Below, one piece after another: positions 7,521 to 16,127 of a stretch of 64,000 nt of DNA. Origin of the DNA: Pseudomonadota bacterium. GTDB taxonomy: Bacteria; Pseudomonadota; Alphaproteobacteria; Rhizobiales; Rhizobiaceae. The stretch is from NCBI GenBank assembly GCA_023451735.1, contig JAEXYH010000030.1, positions 1 to 64,000 of the forward strand. Direction: 5' to 3'. Both the position numbers and the translations under genes were made by a program. How positions within the stretch are numbered: the first letter of the stretch is position 1; every line of letters begins with the position of its first letter. A model generated the notes under the pieces. The model made no database searches, was not told the origin of the DNA, and saw only the letters and a list, made by a program, of their open reading frames with translations.

Positions 7521-9107
7521 TCAGGTATTCGGTTCGATCGCAGCAAGGTTTGAAAGCGCACCGCGTTTTCCAATCCTGACTTTATCGATCGAGCGACCGT
7601 CGAGACTGACGACCTCGTAGACCAGTTCGCCGACCACCACTTTTTCACCCGGCTGGGGAAGATGTCCGAGCTGCCACAACATCAACCCAGCCAAGGTGGA
7701 ATAGCGATCGGTATCGTCGACTAGGTCGGTTTCGAGAAGGCGCGAGACGTGACGGATGTCGATCCATCCATCTACCAGCAACGCACCATCTTCCTCATGC
7801 ACGACGGTGAGCTGGTCCTCGTCATCGTCGGCGAACTCGCCGGCGATGGCTTCCAGCAGATCCGTCGGCGTGACCATCCCTTCGACCGCGCCATGCTCGT
7901 CGAGCACGATCGCAACCTGAAGCGGCGACTGCCGCAACTGCTCGAGCAGTCGCAGGGCGCTTATGCTCTCATGGACGACGAGGGGCTGTCGTAACGAGCG
8001 GTCGAAGTCGATCCTGCCCATTTCCACGAGATCGCGCAGTAGATCGCCCGCAAGGGCCACCCCGACGAACCCGTCGAGTCCGCCTTTGGCGACCGGAAAC
8101 CGCGAGTGGCCGGATTCTAGAACCTTTCGACGTAGTTCCTCCTGATCATCTTCGATGTCGAGCCAGTCGATATCGGGCGCCGGCGTCATGATGGATTTCG
8201 CGGGACGGTCGGCAAGCGTGAGTACACTCTCGATCATCTCGTGCTCGACAGGGGTGAACAGCTCGCCTTCGATGGCGCGTTCGGCGATCACGTCGGCCGT
8301 TTCGCCCAGCGAAGCCTCGCCACGCCGGCTGCCGAGAAGCGAGAGCACGGCACTTGCTGTCCGTTCGCGCAGATCGCCGGTTGACATGAAGCGCTCGCGA
8401 TTGCGGCGGCCCATCTGGTTAAAGGCCTCGATTAGAACGGAGAATCCGATCGCGGCGTAGAGGTAGCCCTTGGGGATGTGGAAGCCGAGGCCTTCGACGA
8501 TCAGCGAGAAGCCGATCATCATTAGGAAGCCGAGACAAAGAATGACCACGGTCGGATGTTTTGACACGAAGGCCATCAACGGCTTCGACGCAAGCAGCAT
8601 GACGCCGACGGCGACAATCACCGCAATCATCATGACCGACAGATGTTCGACCATGCCGACGGCGGTGATCACGCTGTCGAGCGAGAAGACGGCATCAAGC
8701 ACGACGATCTGGACCAAAACCTGCCAGAATACGGCATGTTCTATTCTGCCTTCCTTGTGCGTGGAATGACCTTCGAGCCGCTCATGCAATTCCATCGTGC
8801 CCTTGAATAGAAGGAAGGCGCCGCCAAAGAGCAGTATGAGATCTCGTCCCGATATCTCCAATCCCGCCACAGTGAAGAGTGGTGCCGTCAGCGTGACGAT
8901 CCAGGCGACGGATGCCAGGAGGCCGAGACGCATGATCAAGGCAAGACTTAAACCGATCAGGCGGGCGCGCTCGCGCTGATGTTCCGGCAGCTTGTCGGCG
9001 AGGATGGCAATAAAGACAAGGTTGTCGATGCCGAGGACGATCTCGAGAACGATCAGGGTGGCGAGACCCGCCCAGGCGGCGGGGTCGGACATCCATTCGA
9101 ATATCAT
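7521..9107 (-). CDS. TerC family membrane protein with CBS pair and CorC/HlyC domain
   Basis: A 528-residue fusion. About residues 1-240 are a TerC-type membrane domain with several transmembrane helices and acidic in-membrane motifs (LEIVLGIDNLVFIAILADKL and VVLDAVFSLDSVITAVGMVE). Residues about 300-420 form a CBS pair (SIMTPAPDIDWLDIEDDQEE, ESGHSRFPVAKGG, VAIVLDEHGAVEGMVTPTDL), and about 435-520 a transporter-associated CorC/HlyC domain (DGWIDIRHVSRLLETDLVD, DRYSTLAGLMLWQLGHLPQP). Family knowledge: TerC-domain proteins act in metal (manganese, tellurite) export or in loading exported proteins, and CBS domains commonly bind adenosine nucleotides. This architecture is known (YoaE-like) and complete here. 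The ATG at 9107 begins MIFEWMSDPAAW. Confidence 0.9.
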   Translation of the reverse strand: MIFEWMSDPAAWAGLATLIVLEIVLGIDNLVFIAILADKLPEHQRERARLIGLSLALIMRLGLLASVAWIVTLTAPLFTVAGLEISGRDLILLFGGAFLLFKGTMELHERLEGHSTHKEGRIEHAVFWQVLVQIVVLDAVFSLDSVITAVGMVEHLSVMMIAVIVAVGVMLLASKPLMAFVSKHPTVVILCLGFLMMIGFSLIVEGLGFHIPKGYLYAAIGFSVLIEAFNQMGRRNRERFMSTGDLRERTASAVLSLLGSRRGEASLGETADVIAERAIEGELFTPVEHEMIESVLTLADRPAKSIMTPAPDIDWLDIEDDQEELRRKVLESGHSRFPVAKGGLDGFVGVALAGDLLRDLVEMGRIDFDRSLRQPLVVHESISALRLLEQLRQSPLQVAIVLDEHGAVEGMVTPTDLLEAIAGEFADDDEDQLTVVHEEDGALLVDGWIDIRHVSRLLETDLVDDTDRYSTLAGLMLWQLGHLPQPGEKVVVGELVYEVVSLDGRSIDKVRIGKRGALSNLAAIEPNT

Positions 9108-9286
9108 GGTCTCTAAAGGCCTCCCGTCAGGGCGGGGCCAATCCTTCTATTGTCGAGGCGAGCACGGGATGCCGTAGCGGAAGACCGTACGGCAAGAGCG
9201 AAAATGTTGAGGGAGAAGGCAACGCGGCAAGGAGACCGGTCGCGACGGTCCGGAGATCGGGGATGTTGCCAGGACTATCGGGATCG

Positions 9287-9790
9287 TCAGGCATTGCGGA
9301 GTTTCCGTCTGGCCGCGAGCGCCGTGAAGAATGAAGCTCCGAGAACGATGCCAAGCCCGAGATCGTCAGCCATTACCCCCCAACCTGCAGGCAGTGTTTC
9401 AAGATAATAAAACGGCCACGGCTTGATCCGATCGAGATACAAAAACACTGAGCCGAACACCGACAGCACGGTCCAGTGAAAGCTGCGCAGAAACGCTGCG
9501 CCGAGAACGAATGCCGCCACCTCGTCGATGACAATTTTGCGGTCGTCCTTCACGCCTGATGCCTCGCCGATCGTGGTCGAAACGAACACGCCCAAGAGGA
9601 GGATGAGGAGGCCCGACAGCGGCAGGGCCAGAGCATTCCGACGCGACAAGATCAGGACGACGATGCCAGCCGTCGCAACAGCGAGACCTGCGCGTAGCGG
9701 CTCTACGAGCCCGGCACCGAACCAGGTGGCAAGGAACCATTGCCATGCGGGAACAAGCGTGTTGGCAGGGGGTGGCAGGAGTGTCATCAC
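9287..9790 (-). CDS. Phosphatidylglycerophosphatase A family protein
   Basis: A 167-residue membrane protein with PgpA family signatures: DDRKIVIDEVAAF, LYLDRIKPWPFYYLETLPAG and GWGVMADDLGLGIVLG, with the conserved acidic residues in membrane-embedded positions. PgpA dephosphorylates phosphatidylglycerophosphate to phosphatidylglycerol at the inner membrane. Motifs are somewhat divergent from the E. coli protein (for example WGVMADD for the usual GGxGIMxDD), so substrate assignment is provisional. The frame begins MMTLLPPPAN, with ATG codons at 9790 and 9787. About 180 bases separate its stop from the TerC-like gene. Confidence 0.7.
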   Translation of the reverse strand: MMTLLPPPANTLVPAWQWFLATWFGAGLVEPLRAGLAVATAGIVVLILSRRNALALPLSGLLILLLGVFVSTTIGEASGVKDDRKIVIDEVAAFVLGAAFLRSFHWTVLSVFGSVFLYLDRIKPWPFYYLETLPAGWGVMADDLGLGIVLGASFFTALAARRKLRNA

Positions 9791-9810
9791 AACTTTCTTG
9801 GGGTGGGCAT

Positions 9811-9861
9811 TTGAACCGCCGGGGCTTGGGAGGAGAGGATAGTATGCGCCCGGCGGTTCAA
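9811..9861. repeat. 13-bp inverted repeat with 25-base spacer
   Basis: TTGAACCGCCGGG at 9811-9823 and its exact reverse complement at 9849-9861 fill the 87-base gap between the DUF2076 gene and the PgpA-like gene. It could be a long hairpin terminator for the upstream genes or a transcript-processing element. No T run is visible on either side. Confidence 0.6.
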
Positions 9862-9877
9862 CTCAAACGGGACGAGA

Positions 9878-10471
9878 TCAGATGTCTTCGTCGCCGCCGA
9901 AGTCCATCTCGTCGGCCGGGGCCTCGGCGTCAGGTGCCGCAGTCTCGGGCGTTGCCGCCTGAGCCTCATTGCCGCCCATCATGCCCATAATCGCGTTACC
10001 AAGCAGCACGCCGCCAGCGACGCCCATGGCTGTCTGGGCTGCACCCGCGAGGAAACCACCGCCGCCACGTTGAGGTTGCTGCTGGCCGTAGCCTGCCTGG
10101 CCCTGGTTGCCCCACGGAGAACCTGCCGGGGCCGGAGGACGGCCATAGCTTGTCTGCTGGGGAGCAGCAGTGCGCTGCTGCGGTTGCTGACCGCCGCCGA
10201 ACATTGAGGAGAAGAAGCCGCCGCTACCGGCCTGACGTTGCCCGCCCTGCTGGCTCTGGTGCTCAAGTTCCTCAATGCGACGCTGGGCGGCCTCGAGTGC
10301 CTGTTCCTGAACCACGATCGTCTGCGCCATGTAGTATGGTGCGCCCGGCTGCTGGCTGATGCGATCCTGGATAAAACGGTCGGCGCCGGCGTCACGCTGG
10401 CCGGACTGCTGCTCGACATGGGCGAGCTTCGAGAACAACCCGTCGATGGCCTGCTGGTCGTTGCGATCCAT
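9878..10471 (-). CDS. DUF2076 family protein
   Basis: A 197-residue protein. The first ~80 residues match the DUF2076 opening (MDRNDQQAIDGLFSKLAHVE, FIQDRISQQPGAPYYMAQTI, VVQEQALEAAQRRIEELEHQ), with a predicted coiled coil at 50-80. A low-complexity Gln/Gly/Pro-rich linker follows (about 80-140), then a hydrophobic glycine-rich stretch (FLAGAAQTAMGVAGGVLLGN) that could insert in a membrane, and an acidic tail ending MDFGGDEDI. Function is unestablished; members are predicted envelope or periplasmic proteins. It lies 27 bases downstream of the Bax-inhibitor-1 gene on the same strand, so the two are probably co-transcribed. Confidence 0.8.
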   Translation of the reverse strand: MDRNDQQAIDGLFSKLAHVEQQSGQRDAGADRFIQDRISQQPGAPYYMAQTIVVQEQALEAAQRRIEELEHQSQQGGQRQAGSGGFFSSMFGGGQQPQQRTAAPQQTSYGRPPAPAGSPWGNQGQAGYGQQQPQRGGGGFLAGAAQTAMGVAGGVLLGNAIMGMMGGNEAQAATPETAAPDAEAPADEMDFGGDEDI

Positions 10472-10498
10472 AAAATGTCTCCTTGGGTATGGAATGGA

Positions 10499-11215
10499 TT
10501 ATTCTTCGCGCTGGCCGGTGAAATTCAGCAGCAACTGGAAGATGTTGACGAAGTTGAGATAAAGCGACAAAGCACCTGATACCGCGAGCTTCTGCTGGCT
10601 CTCCTGATCGTAGTTGTCGGCGAACTGCTCCTTGATGTTCTGCGTGTCGTAGGCCGTCAGGCCAACGAAGACGACGATGCCGATCACTGAGACAGCGAAC
10701 TGCAATGCGGTCGAACCAAGGAAGATGTTGACGATCGAGGCGATCACTACGCCGATCAGGCCCATGATGAGGAAGGAACCCATCTTCGACAGGTCGCGCT
10801 TGGTGGTGTAACCGAACAGGCTCATCGCACCGAACATGGTGGCGGCGATGAAGAAGGTCCGCGCGATCGAAGCTCCGGTGAAGACGAGGAAGATCGAGGC
10901 GAGCGAGAGGCCCATGACGGCGCTGAAGGCCCAGAAGGTCATCTGCGCCGCGGTCGCTGACATCGAGTGCATCTTGAAGGAGAAGAAGAACACGAAGGCG
11001 ATCGGGGCCAGCATGACGACCCACTTGAGCGGCGTCGAGAAGATCGGCACATAGAGCGCCGGTGTGGTGCCGACGATGAAGGCAACGAGGCCTGTCACGA
11101 CAAGACCGAGGCCCATATAGTTGTAGACGCGCAGCATGTGCTTGCGCAGGCCCTCGTCGACCTCGACGCCAGACGTCCGGGCATAGCCGCCGACGCGGTT
11201 CTGATTGGGGAACAT
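10499..11215 (-). CDS. Bax inhibitor-1 / YccA family membrane protein
   Basis: A 238-residue protein with about seven transmembrane helices, typical of the BI-1/YccA (UPF0005) family: RKHMLRVYNYMGLGLVVTGL, PLKWVVMLAPIAFVFFFSFK, QMTFWAFSAVMGLSLASIFL, TAYDTQNIKEQFADNYDQES and a final YLNFVNIFQLLLNFTGQR. Family members form pH-sensitive calcium leak channels or modulate membrane proteases; the role here is unknown. The ATG at 11215 (MFPNQNRVGGYARTSG) was chosen instead of the frame's first start at 11329, because the upstream part overlaps the anti-sigma gene and is not family-like. AGGAGAC precedes the chosen start. Confidence 0.9.
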   Translation of the reverse strand: MFPNQNRVGGYARTSGVEVDEGLRKHMLRVYNYMGLGLVVTGLVAFIVGTTPALYVPIFSTPLKWVVMLAPIAFVFFFSFKMHSMSATAAQMTFWAFSAVMGLSLASIFLVFTGASIARTFFIAATMFGAMSLFGYTTKRDLSKMGSFLIMGLIGVVIASIVNIFLGSTALQFAVSVIGIVVFVGLTAYDTQNIKEQFADNYDQESQQKLAVSGALSLYLNFVNIFQLLLNFTGQREE

Positions 11216-11232
11216 GATAGTCTCCTTGACGA

Positions 11233-11994
11233 TCAGTAGAGTGAATTGCTGAGAGTTTCCGCTTCGTCCGTCAGGCCGATATCGGGTGTACTGGATACGA
11301 CGGCATAGGCGACATCGCCGAGCTGCCACCAGGCAGCCTCCGCGTTTGCGAGGTTGAGGTTCTTCACTGGTTCGACGGCGAAGCCTCCAGGCCTGCTGGC
11401 AAACAAGGAAACCCGCGTCCCCTCACCGGTCAGCACGGCAGCTTCGATACTGGGGCCGAACTCGGACGGAAAGACCTGGACGTCCACCACCTTCCAGTCC
11501 TCCGGAAGTACCGGCATGGTGATCGCCGTCGCCGCACGAATTTCGTCCCGATCGTAGGATTGAACCTCCGGTTGGGACTGCATGCCGGCGCGGACGAGTG
11601 TCGTCTGGTGAGCGCGGATGGCCTGTTCCACGAAGGCCGGCGGATGGACGGAGGCGTTGACCTCACTCGGGCCCACCGAAGTGTGGGCCAACCAGCCGAT
11701 GGACACCAGCAGTCCGACCGCCGCGACCTTTCTGACGGAGTTCCACATCTGCCGATCCGATAGGCCGGAAGACAGATGACGGGCAGCCTCCCGCGTCTGC
11801 GGCCTAAAATGTTCTTCTCCACCGCTCATTGCGAGTTTCAGGGAGCTCCTGACCCCGAGGTCGGCCATCACCTGGGCAGCCGCTTCCGGGTTCTTCGCGA
11901 GAAACATTTCAACCCGGAGCCTACCGGCAGCATCGAGCTGGTTGTCGATATAGGCGTCCAGATCCGCGTTGTTCACAGTTGAGACATCAATCAT
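11233..11994 (-). CDS. Membrane anti-sigma factor
   Basis: A 253-residue protein whose first ~45 residues resemble an anti-sigma binding segment (NADLDAYIDNQLDAAGRLRV, EMFLAKNPEAAAQVMADLG), followed by one transmembrane helix (about 88-108; VRKVAAVGLLVSIGWLAHTS) and a ~145-residue periplasmic domain (VQVFPSEFGPSIEAAVL, ISSxP-like end VVSSTPDIGLTDEAETLSNS). The classical zinc-binding HxxxCxxC motif is absent. It overlaps the stop of the sigma factor gene by 8 bases, so the two are translationally coupled, the usual layout for a cognate pair. It should hold the sigma factor at the membrane until an unknown envelope signal arrives. Confidence 0.8.
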   Translation of the reverse strand: MIDVSTVNNADLDAYIDNQLDAAGRLRVEMFLAKNPEAAAQVMADLGVRSSLKLAMSGGEEHFRPQTREAARHLSSGLSDRQMWNSVRKVAAVGLLVSIGWLAHTSVGPSEVNASVHPPAFVEQAIRAHQTTLVRAGMQSQPEVQSYDRDEIRAATAITMPVLPEDWKVVDVQVFPSEFGPSIEAAVLTGEGTRVSLFASRPGGFAVEPVKNLNLANAEAAWWQLGDVAYAVVSSTPDIGLTDEAETLSNSLY

Positions 11995-12550
11995 TACCGC
12001 CTCCTACCAGCCTCAGATGGGCTGTCCTGGTCGTGGCCTGCTCGAAATTGCGCAACGTTGCCCTTGCCCTCGATACGCGGGACATCAACGTGCCGATCGG
12101 CACACCCAGAGCATCGGCGGCCTGCTGATATGAAAGGTCTTCGACCGCGACGAGATGCAAGGCTTCCCGCTGCTCGGCAGGCAATTGCATGAAGGCCTCG
12201 TGAACCTGACGAAGATGGACGGCATCGTCCTGAGAGGCCGGGATGGCGTACTCTATATCGGCCGCGCTCGCCTCGTCGCGTCGGACGCGGGAACGGTTCG
12301 ATCTGAGCGTATCGACATGCGTGTTGTGAAGGATGGCGAAAAGCCAGTTACGCAGGTTTGCGCCCGCGCGAAATGTGCTGCGGCGCTCGTAGGCTTTGAC
12401 AAGGGCATCCTGAACGAGGTCCTCGGCGTCCGCGTTGCTGCGTACGAGCGAGCGGGCATATCGCTTGAGCGACGCGAGATTGCCAATGACGTCGAAGGGG
12501 CCGTGTTTGGGATCCATACCCGCATATACGGAGCCCGTGGGCATTCTCAT
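11987..12550 (-). CDS. ECF (sigma-70 family) RNA polymerase sigma factor
   Basis: About 187 residues with region 2 (SLKRYARSLVRSNADAEDLV, QDALVKAYERRSTFRAGANL, RNWLFAILHNTHVDTLRSNR) and region 4 (FMQLPAEQREALHLVAVEDL, SYQQAADALGVPIGTLMSRV), the pattern of an extracytoplasmic-function sigma factor. The start is uncertain: ATGs at 12550, 12544 and 12517 all precede region 2, and the frame's first start at 12640 adds residues that do not look like the family. The stop overlaps the start of the anti-sigma gene. No NepR/PhyR-type partners are nearby, so it is not the general stress EcfG system in its usual arrangement. The regulon is unknown. Confidence 0.85.
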   Translation of the reverse strand: MRMPTGSVYAGMDPKHGPFDVIGNLASLKRYARSLVRSNADAEDLVQDALVKAYERRSTFRAGANLRNWLFAILHNTHVDTLRSNRSRVRRDEASAADIEYAIPASQDDAVHLRQVHEAFMQLPAEQREALHLVAVEDLSYQQAADALGVPIGTLMSRVSRARATLRNFEQATTRTAHLRLVGGGND

Positions 12551-13037
12551 CCCGAATAATCGAAAGAATCTTGAGATTTTTTCAAATGCAGAAGAGGCGA
12601 AGACAAAAACGCAAACCTTTCGCATTGGGGAAATTGCCATCGCTCAATCCAATAGCGGCGTTGTTGTCACCGACAATGAGCGAGATTTTCAGGGGATCGA
12701 AATCATCAATCCCCTTTGTGCGAGCGCAATTTGAAACACTCGCTAGGGTTCGCTCACCATGAGACACGAAGCCCTTGACCCGTAGGTTCAGCGAAATCCG
12801 GCTATCCGACCGAAAAATGGTGTCGGTAAGATTCGATCATCAATAATGTTGCTAACAAAGCCCAGCCAAAGCGTAAGCTTCTTCCCCGTTCAAATTATCA
12901 TGGCAATGGAGCGATTGCTTGCCCCCTCTCGACCTCAGCGTACGCCGTGGCGAACAAGAATAGCGCGTCCGCCGCGCCTTACACCAACAGAGGCAAGGGA
13001 CCGTGGGTCGTCAATCCGCTGGTCTGGTCGACGAGCC
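12551..13037. other. Intergenic region upstream of the sigma factor gene
   Basis: About 490 bases with no gene recognised on either strand. It must hold the promoter of the sigma/anti-sigma operon (minus strand); I see no unambiguous promoter motif. Confidence 0.4.
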
Positions 13038-13214
13038 TCAACCCGCTCCTTGGTCGTTTTCCGTAGTGAGTTCATCCGGCCGGATGCCGTGGTCCGGTTG
13101 GTCCTTCGGCTTTCGATCGCCTGTTTTTCCGGTTGGGTTGGTCCCGCTGGGCCCATCGTCGGATGACCACGTCTTCGGTAGACCTTCGCCGCCAGGCTTC
13201 TTCTCCGTACTCAT
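13038..13214 (-). CDS. Small hydrophilic hypothetical protein
   Basis: A 58-residue frame of strongly hydrophilic, likely disordered composition (MSTEKKPGGEGLPKTWSSDD, then PTGKTGDRKPKDQPDHGIRP, ending in TTENDQGAG). The ATG at 13214 has a GAGGA ribosome binding site 7 bases upstream. A longer frame on the same strand (to 13658) exists, but its upstream part overlaps the divergent hydrolase gene and is rejected. Rhizobia have many short Lys/Asp/Gly-rich proteins of this kind; no family was recognised. Confidence 0.5.
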   Translation of the reverse strand: MSTEKKPGGEGLPKTWSSDDGPSGTNPTGKTGDRKPKDQPDHGIRPDELTTENDQGAG

Positions 13215-13380
13215 CGAACAATCCTCTTCAACCAGTGTGCGATAACCCGCAGCTCCAAAAGTAGTTCCTGAGCTTAAGGCAACATGGTGAAGCCAAGCTC
13301 TCTGCCGGACTACAGGGGGATTGGAGCTGCTGGAACCTAGCCTATGTTTTGGTGTTGCGACCACAACGGAGGAAACCGCC

Positions 13381-14256
13381 ATGCCACACGTCGATACTGA
13401 CAATCTTCGGATCCATTTCATCGAGTCGGGGACGCAACGTGGCCGGCCAATTTTACTCTTACACGGCTGGCCGGATGATGCGTCCACATGGGACGCTGTA
13501 TCCTCGCGCCTTGTGGGCAGCAACGTTCGGCTGATCGCACCATACATTCGAGGCTTCGGTGGCAGTGTTTTTCGCAGCGACAAGGCACCTCGTACGGCCA
13601 ACGGCGCTGTTTTGGCCATGGACGCGATTGCTTTGATGGATGGTCTTGGCATCGACACCTTTTCAGTAGTTGGGCACGACTGGGGGTCGAATATTGCAGA
13701 GGGTTTAGCGATCGGCTGGCCACAGCGCGTAGAGAAAATGGCACTTCTGTCTTCCCTGCCGCGGATGGGAGGATTGAAGACGCCATCATTCCGACAAGCA
13801 CAGAGGTACTGGTATCACTGGTTCATGGCCACTCGACGTGGTGCCGAAGCAATCAACAAAGATCCAAGGGGCTTCGCGCATATCCAATGGGAGAACTGGA
13901 GCCCCGACGGCTGGTTCGACCAGGCGACCTTTGATGCCGTGTCAAAATCCTTCGACAACCCCGACTGGGTGGCGGTCACATTGCATAGCTATCAAGTTCG
14001 CTGGGGCGAAGCTGACCCGGATGCGTCCAGCGTGTGGCTTGAAGATCGCATCAAGCAAACGAAATCGCTTTCGCTTCCAACAATCTACGTGCAGGGGCTG
14101 GAAGACGGCGTCAATCCTGCGGAACTCTCCGAGACCCTTCATGAGAAGTTCCTTGGACCGTTCGAGCGCATTGCTCTCCAGAATGTCGGCCATTTCCCGC
14201 AGCGTGAGGATCCGGACGCTGTGGCGCGGGAGCTCGCGATCCTCTTTGACCTATAG
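13381..14256 (+). CDS. Alpha/beta hydrolase, epoxide hydrolase/haloalkane dehalogenase type
   Basis: A 291-residue alpha/beta hydrolase. HGWPDDASTWD carries the oxyanion HGxP motif. The nucleophile elbow VVGHDWGSNIAEGL has Asp rather than Ser, as in epoxide hydrolases and dehalogenases. The acid probably lies in VQGLEDGVNP and the catalytic His is in LQNVGHFPQREDP. A cap domain with Trp/Tyr-rich segments (RYWYHWFMATRRGAEAINKD) sits between. The ATG at 13381 is preceded by ACGGAGGAAACCGCC, a strong ribosome binding site, and was chosen over a TTG at 13321. It stands alone, divergent from the small hypothetical gene and convergent with the TadG-like gene. Confidence 0.85.
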   Translation: MPHVDTDNLRIHFIESGTQRGRPILLLHGWPDDASTWDAVSSRLVGSNVRLIAPYIRGFGGSVFRSDKAPRTANGAVLAMDAIALMDGLGIDTFSVVGHDWGSNIAEGLAIGWPQRVEKMALLSSLPRMGGLKTPSFRQAQRYWYHWFMATRRGAEAINKDPRGFAHIQWENWSPDGWFDQATFDAVSKSFDNPDWVAVTLHSYQVRWGEADPDASSVWLEDRIKQTKSLSLPTIYVQGLEDGVNPAELSETLHEKFLGPFERIALQNVGHFPQREDPDAVARELAILFDL

Positions 14257-14395
14257 TGGCCCTGCAGTCCCACAACCACGGTGAAGGAGAACGGAGGTCA
14301 AATTCGAGAAGTCTGGACATCTTTGAAGGTTTGAGCGCTCAGGGACTTGGCGCTCGCCTTTACGACTTTTCACGCACAGGCTCGTGCTTTTGCTC

Positions 14396-15763
14396 TCAAA
14401 ATGCCAGCCGTAGTCCCTTGTAAGAGTTTGCCGCCTTTGTGAACAGATGAGCCATCGCTTCGGCCATATCGTCATCGGGGCCGACTTCGAAGAAGAGGTC
14501 ATCGCTCGCGCAGTCTTTGAGCGCTGATGCAATCCGTTTGCCGAACTGCTTCGCCATATAAGTTTCCCAGATATGATCCCCCTCGGGCGGGATATAGGTC
14601 GTGTAAAGAACCGCTATCTTGATCTGCCGATCCTTCAGGGCCTTGCAATATTTGATGTCGATGGGCTCGAGACAACGGCCCTTGTTTTCGTACCAGCTAC
14701 CTCCACAGGCGCCACCGAGCTTGAGACTGTCAGCAACGCCGTCGGTAACGAAATAGACGACCTTCTGCGGATCCATGCGATTGGATCCGCTGCCACCATT
14801 ACCGATGATTTCCTTTCCAATCTCTGTCAAAGCGGTATCGAAGCTGGTCAGCGCATTTTCATGGAAATGGTCGTGATCGGTTGTCTGGAGCGCAACCTTG
14901 CCGACAGCCTGGGAAGCGGTTGACATGTCGACCGTCGATGTAAGCACCTTTTCTATTCTATAACCGTCTTTCAGAGCCGCCTTGCCGAACGAATATGCCG
15001 CAACGTGGTACTGATCCACCGAGGTCGCCATCTCTTCGCGGACTCGGTCGATCAGGCTCTGCGCCGCTTTGGCAACGACATCGATGCGCAACGTGATGTT
15101 GTTTTTACGTGCGACAAGGTACGAACTGTTGCCATCCTCATTGAACTTGCCATTCGAGCCTGTCCAACCGATATGACAGGCAAATTCGCACCCGCGCTGC
15201 CCGTTGCCTTTGGTAATTGCTTGGAATTTCTGGATGTCTTTCGATGTCGCGGCAATGCCCATGGACGGCGTGTTATCGAGCAACATGTAGAAATCGGTAT
15301 AGGTCTTGCTTTCGCTGCCATAGACGGCAGCCGCCTCACCCGTCACAGTCATATGTGTGTGGCCGAAGATCTTGGTGAACGTCGTCGGCATACCCATGGT
15401 GAAGGCTACAGTAGAGGATATCGCTCCACTCGTCTTCTTCACGTCGATTGTAACCTCTAGCGGCCATTTGCTGATATCCTCGGCGACGCTGATGCCTCGA
15501 TGACTGAGAAAGAGTTTTCGACCATCCTCTTCGGCGAGGGTGACCTTGCCGTCTTCCTTCATCTTTCTGATGGCGACGAAACCAGGGGATGTTTCGCCGA
15601 CCGCACCGAGCGCTGCTGCATCCGCTGCTCCCATCAACTCGCTGCGCAAGGTAAGCGCCCTGCCGAAGTCGATAGCGATCCCGGCAACGCCGATCAGTGG
15701 AACGAGCGCCAGTGCGGTGAGGATGCCAAAATTACCGGACCGATCTTTCCAGATGTGTTTCAT
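14396..15763 (-). CDS. TadE/TadG-like Flp pilus assembly protein with VWA-like domain
   Basis: A 455-residue protein. It opens with the TadE/TadG prepilin-like segment MKHIWKDRSGNFGILTALAL followed by a hydrophobic helix (VPLIGVAGIAIDFGRALTLR) and GAADAAALGAVG. The rest is a von Willebrand factor A-like domain: DFYMLLDNTPSMGI supplies a variant MIDAS motif (DxxxS form DNTPS), and YFVTDGVADSLKLGG and KIAVLYTTYIPPEGDHIW are later VWA strands. Cysteines at GCEFACHIG, GGACGG, RCLEP, YCK and DCASDD suggest disulphides outside the cytoplasm. TadG proteins anchor or assemble Flp pili, but no other tad/cpa genes are visible here, so this is an orphan copy. Confidence 0.85.
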   Translation of the reverse strand: MKHIWKDRSGNFGILTALALVPLIGVAGIAIDFGRALTLRSELMGAADAAALGAVGETSPGFVAIRKMKEDGKVTLAEEDGRKLFLSHRGISVAEDISKWPLEVTIDVKKTSGAISSTVAFTMGMPTTFTKIFGHTHMTVTGEAAAVYGSESKTYTDFYMLLDNTPSMGIAATSKDIQKFQAITKGNGQRGCEFACHIGWTGSNGKFNEDGNSSYLVARKNNITLRIDVVAKAAQSLIDRVREEMATSVDQYHVAAYSFGKAALKDGYRIEKVLTSTVDMSTASQAVGKVALQTTDHDHFHENALTSFDTALTEIGKEIIGNGGSGSNRMDPQKVVYFVTDGVADSLKLGGACGGSWYENKGRCLEPIDIKYCKALKDRQIKIAVLYTTYIPPEGDHIWETYMAKQFGKRIASALKDCASDDLFFEVGPDDDMAEAMAHLFTKAANSYKGLRLAF

Positions 15764-16127
15764 TGCTCTGATGCTGCCCCAGCGTTACGACGGCGGCAGT
15801 CATTAGAGATTTAGATAAAGTATATCTTAATTTTACCAGCCGAACGATAAGCTGGTTAAAGAATAGCACAAAGTTTCTCCTATAACTTTTATCCTGCAGG
15901 GGGCGGTTATCTTTGCGCGATTTAGAGGTCTTGCACATTCGGAAGACCTAGTCGGGCCTAGGGGCTCACGTTGACCGCGGCACGACGGAGCAGGCCTTGA
16001 AAACGGCCCGCATGTACAGCCGTCAATAGTGTTGTAATGCATTCTCAAGCAGAGGATACCTGCTCGTTTTCCACCTGCCGGATGGTGAACCGACAGCGTC
16101 CTTGAGCTTCGTGACGGAGTGCGAGAT
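15764..16127. other. Intergenic region upstream of the TadG-like gene
   Basis: About 365 bases with no supported gene. The part next to 15764 is A/T-rich (around 15,800-15,870) and probably holds the TadG-like promoter. No further structure was seen. Confidence 0.4.

Noticed and set aside
12155..12559. Plus-strand frame over the sigma factor gene
   Set aside because: Shadow of the ECF sigma gene on the other strand.
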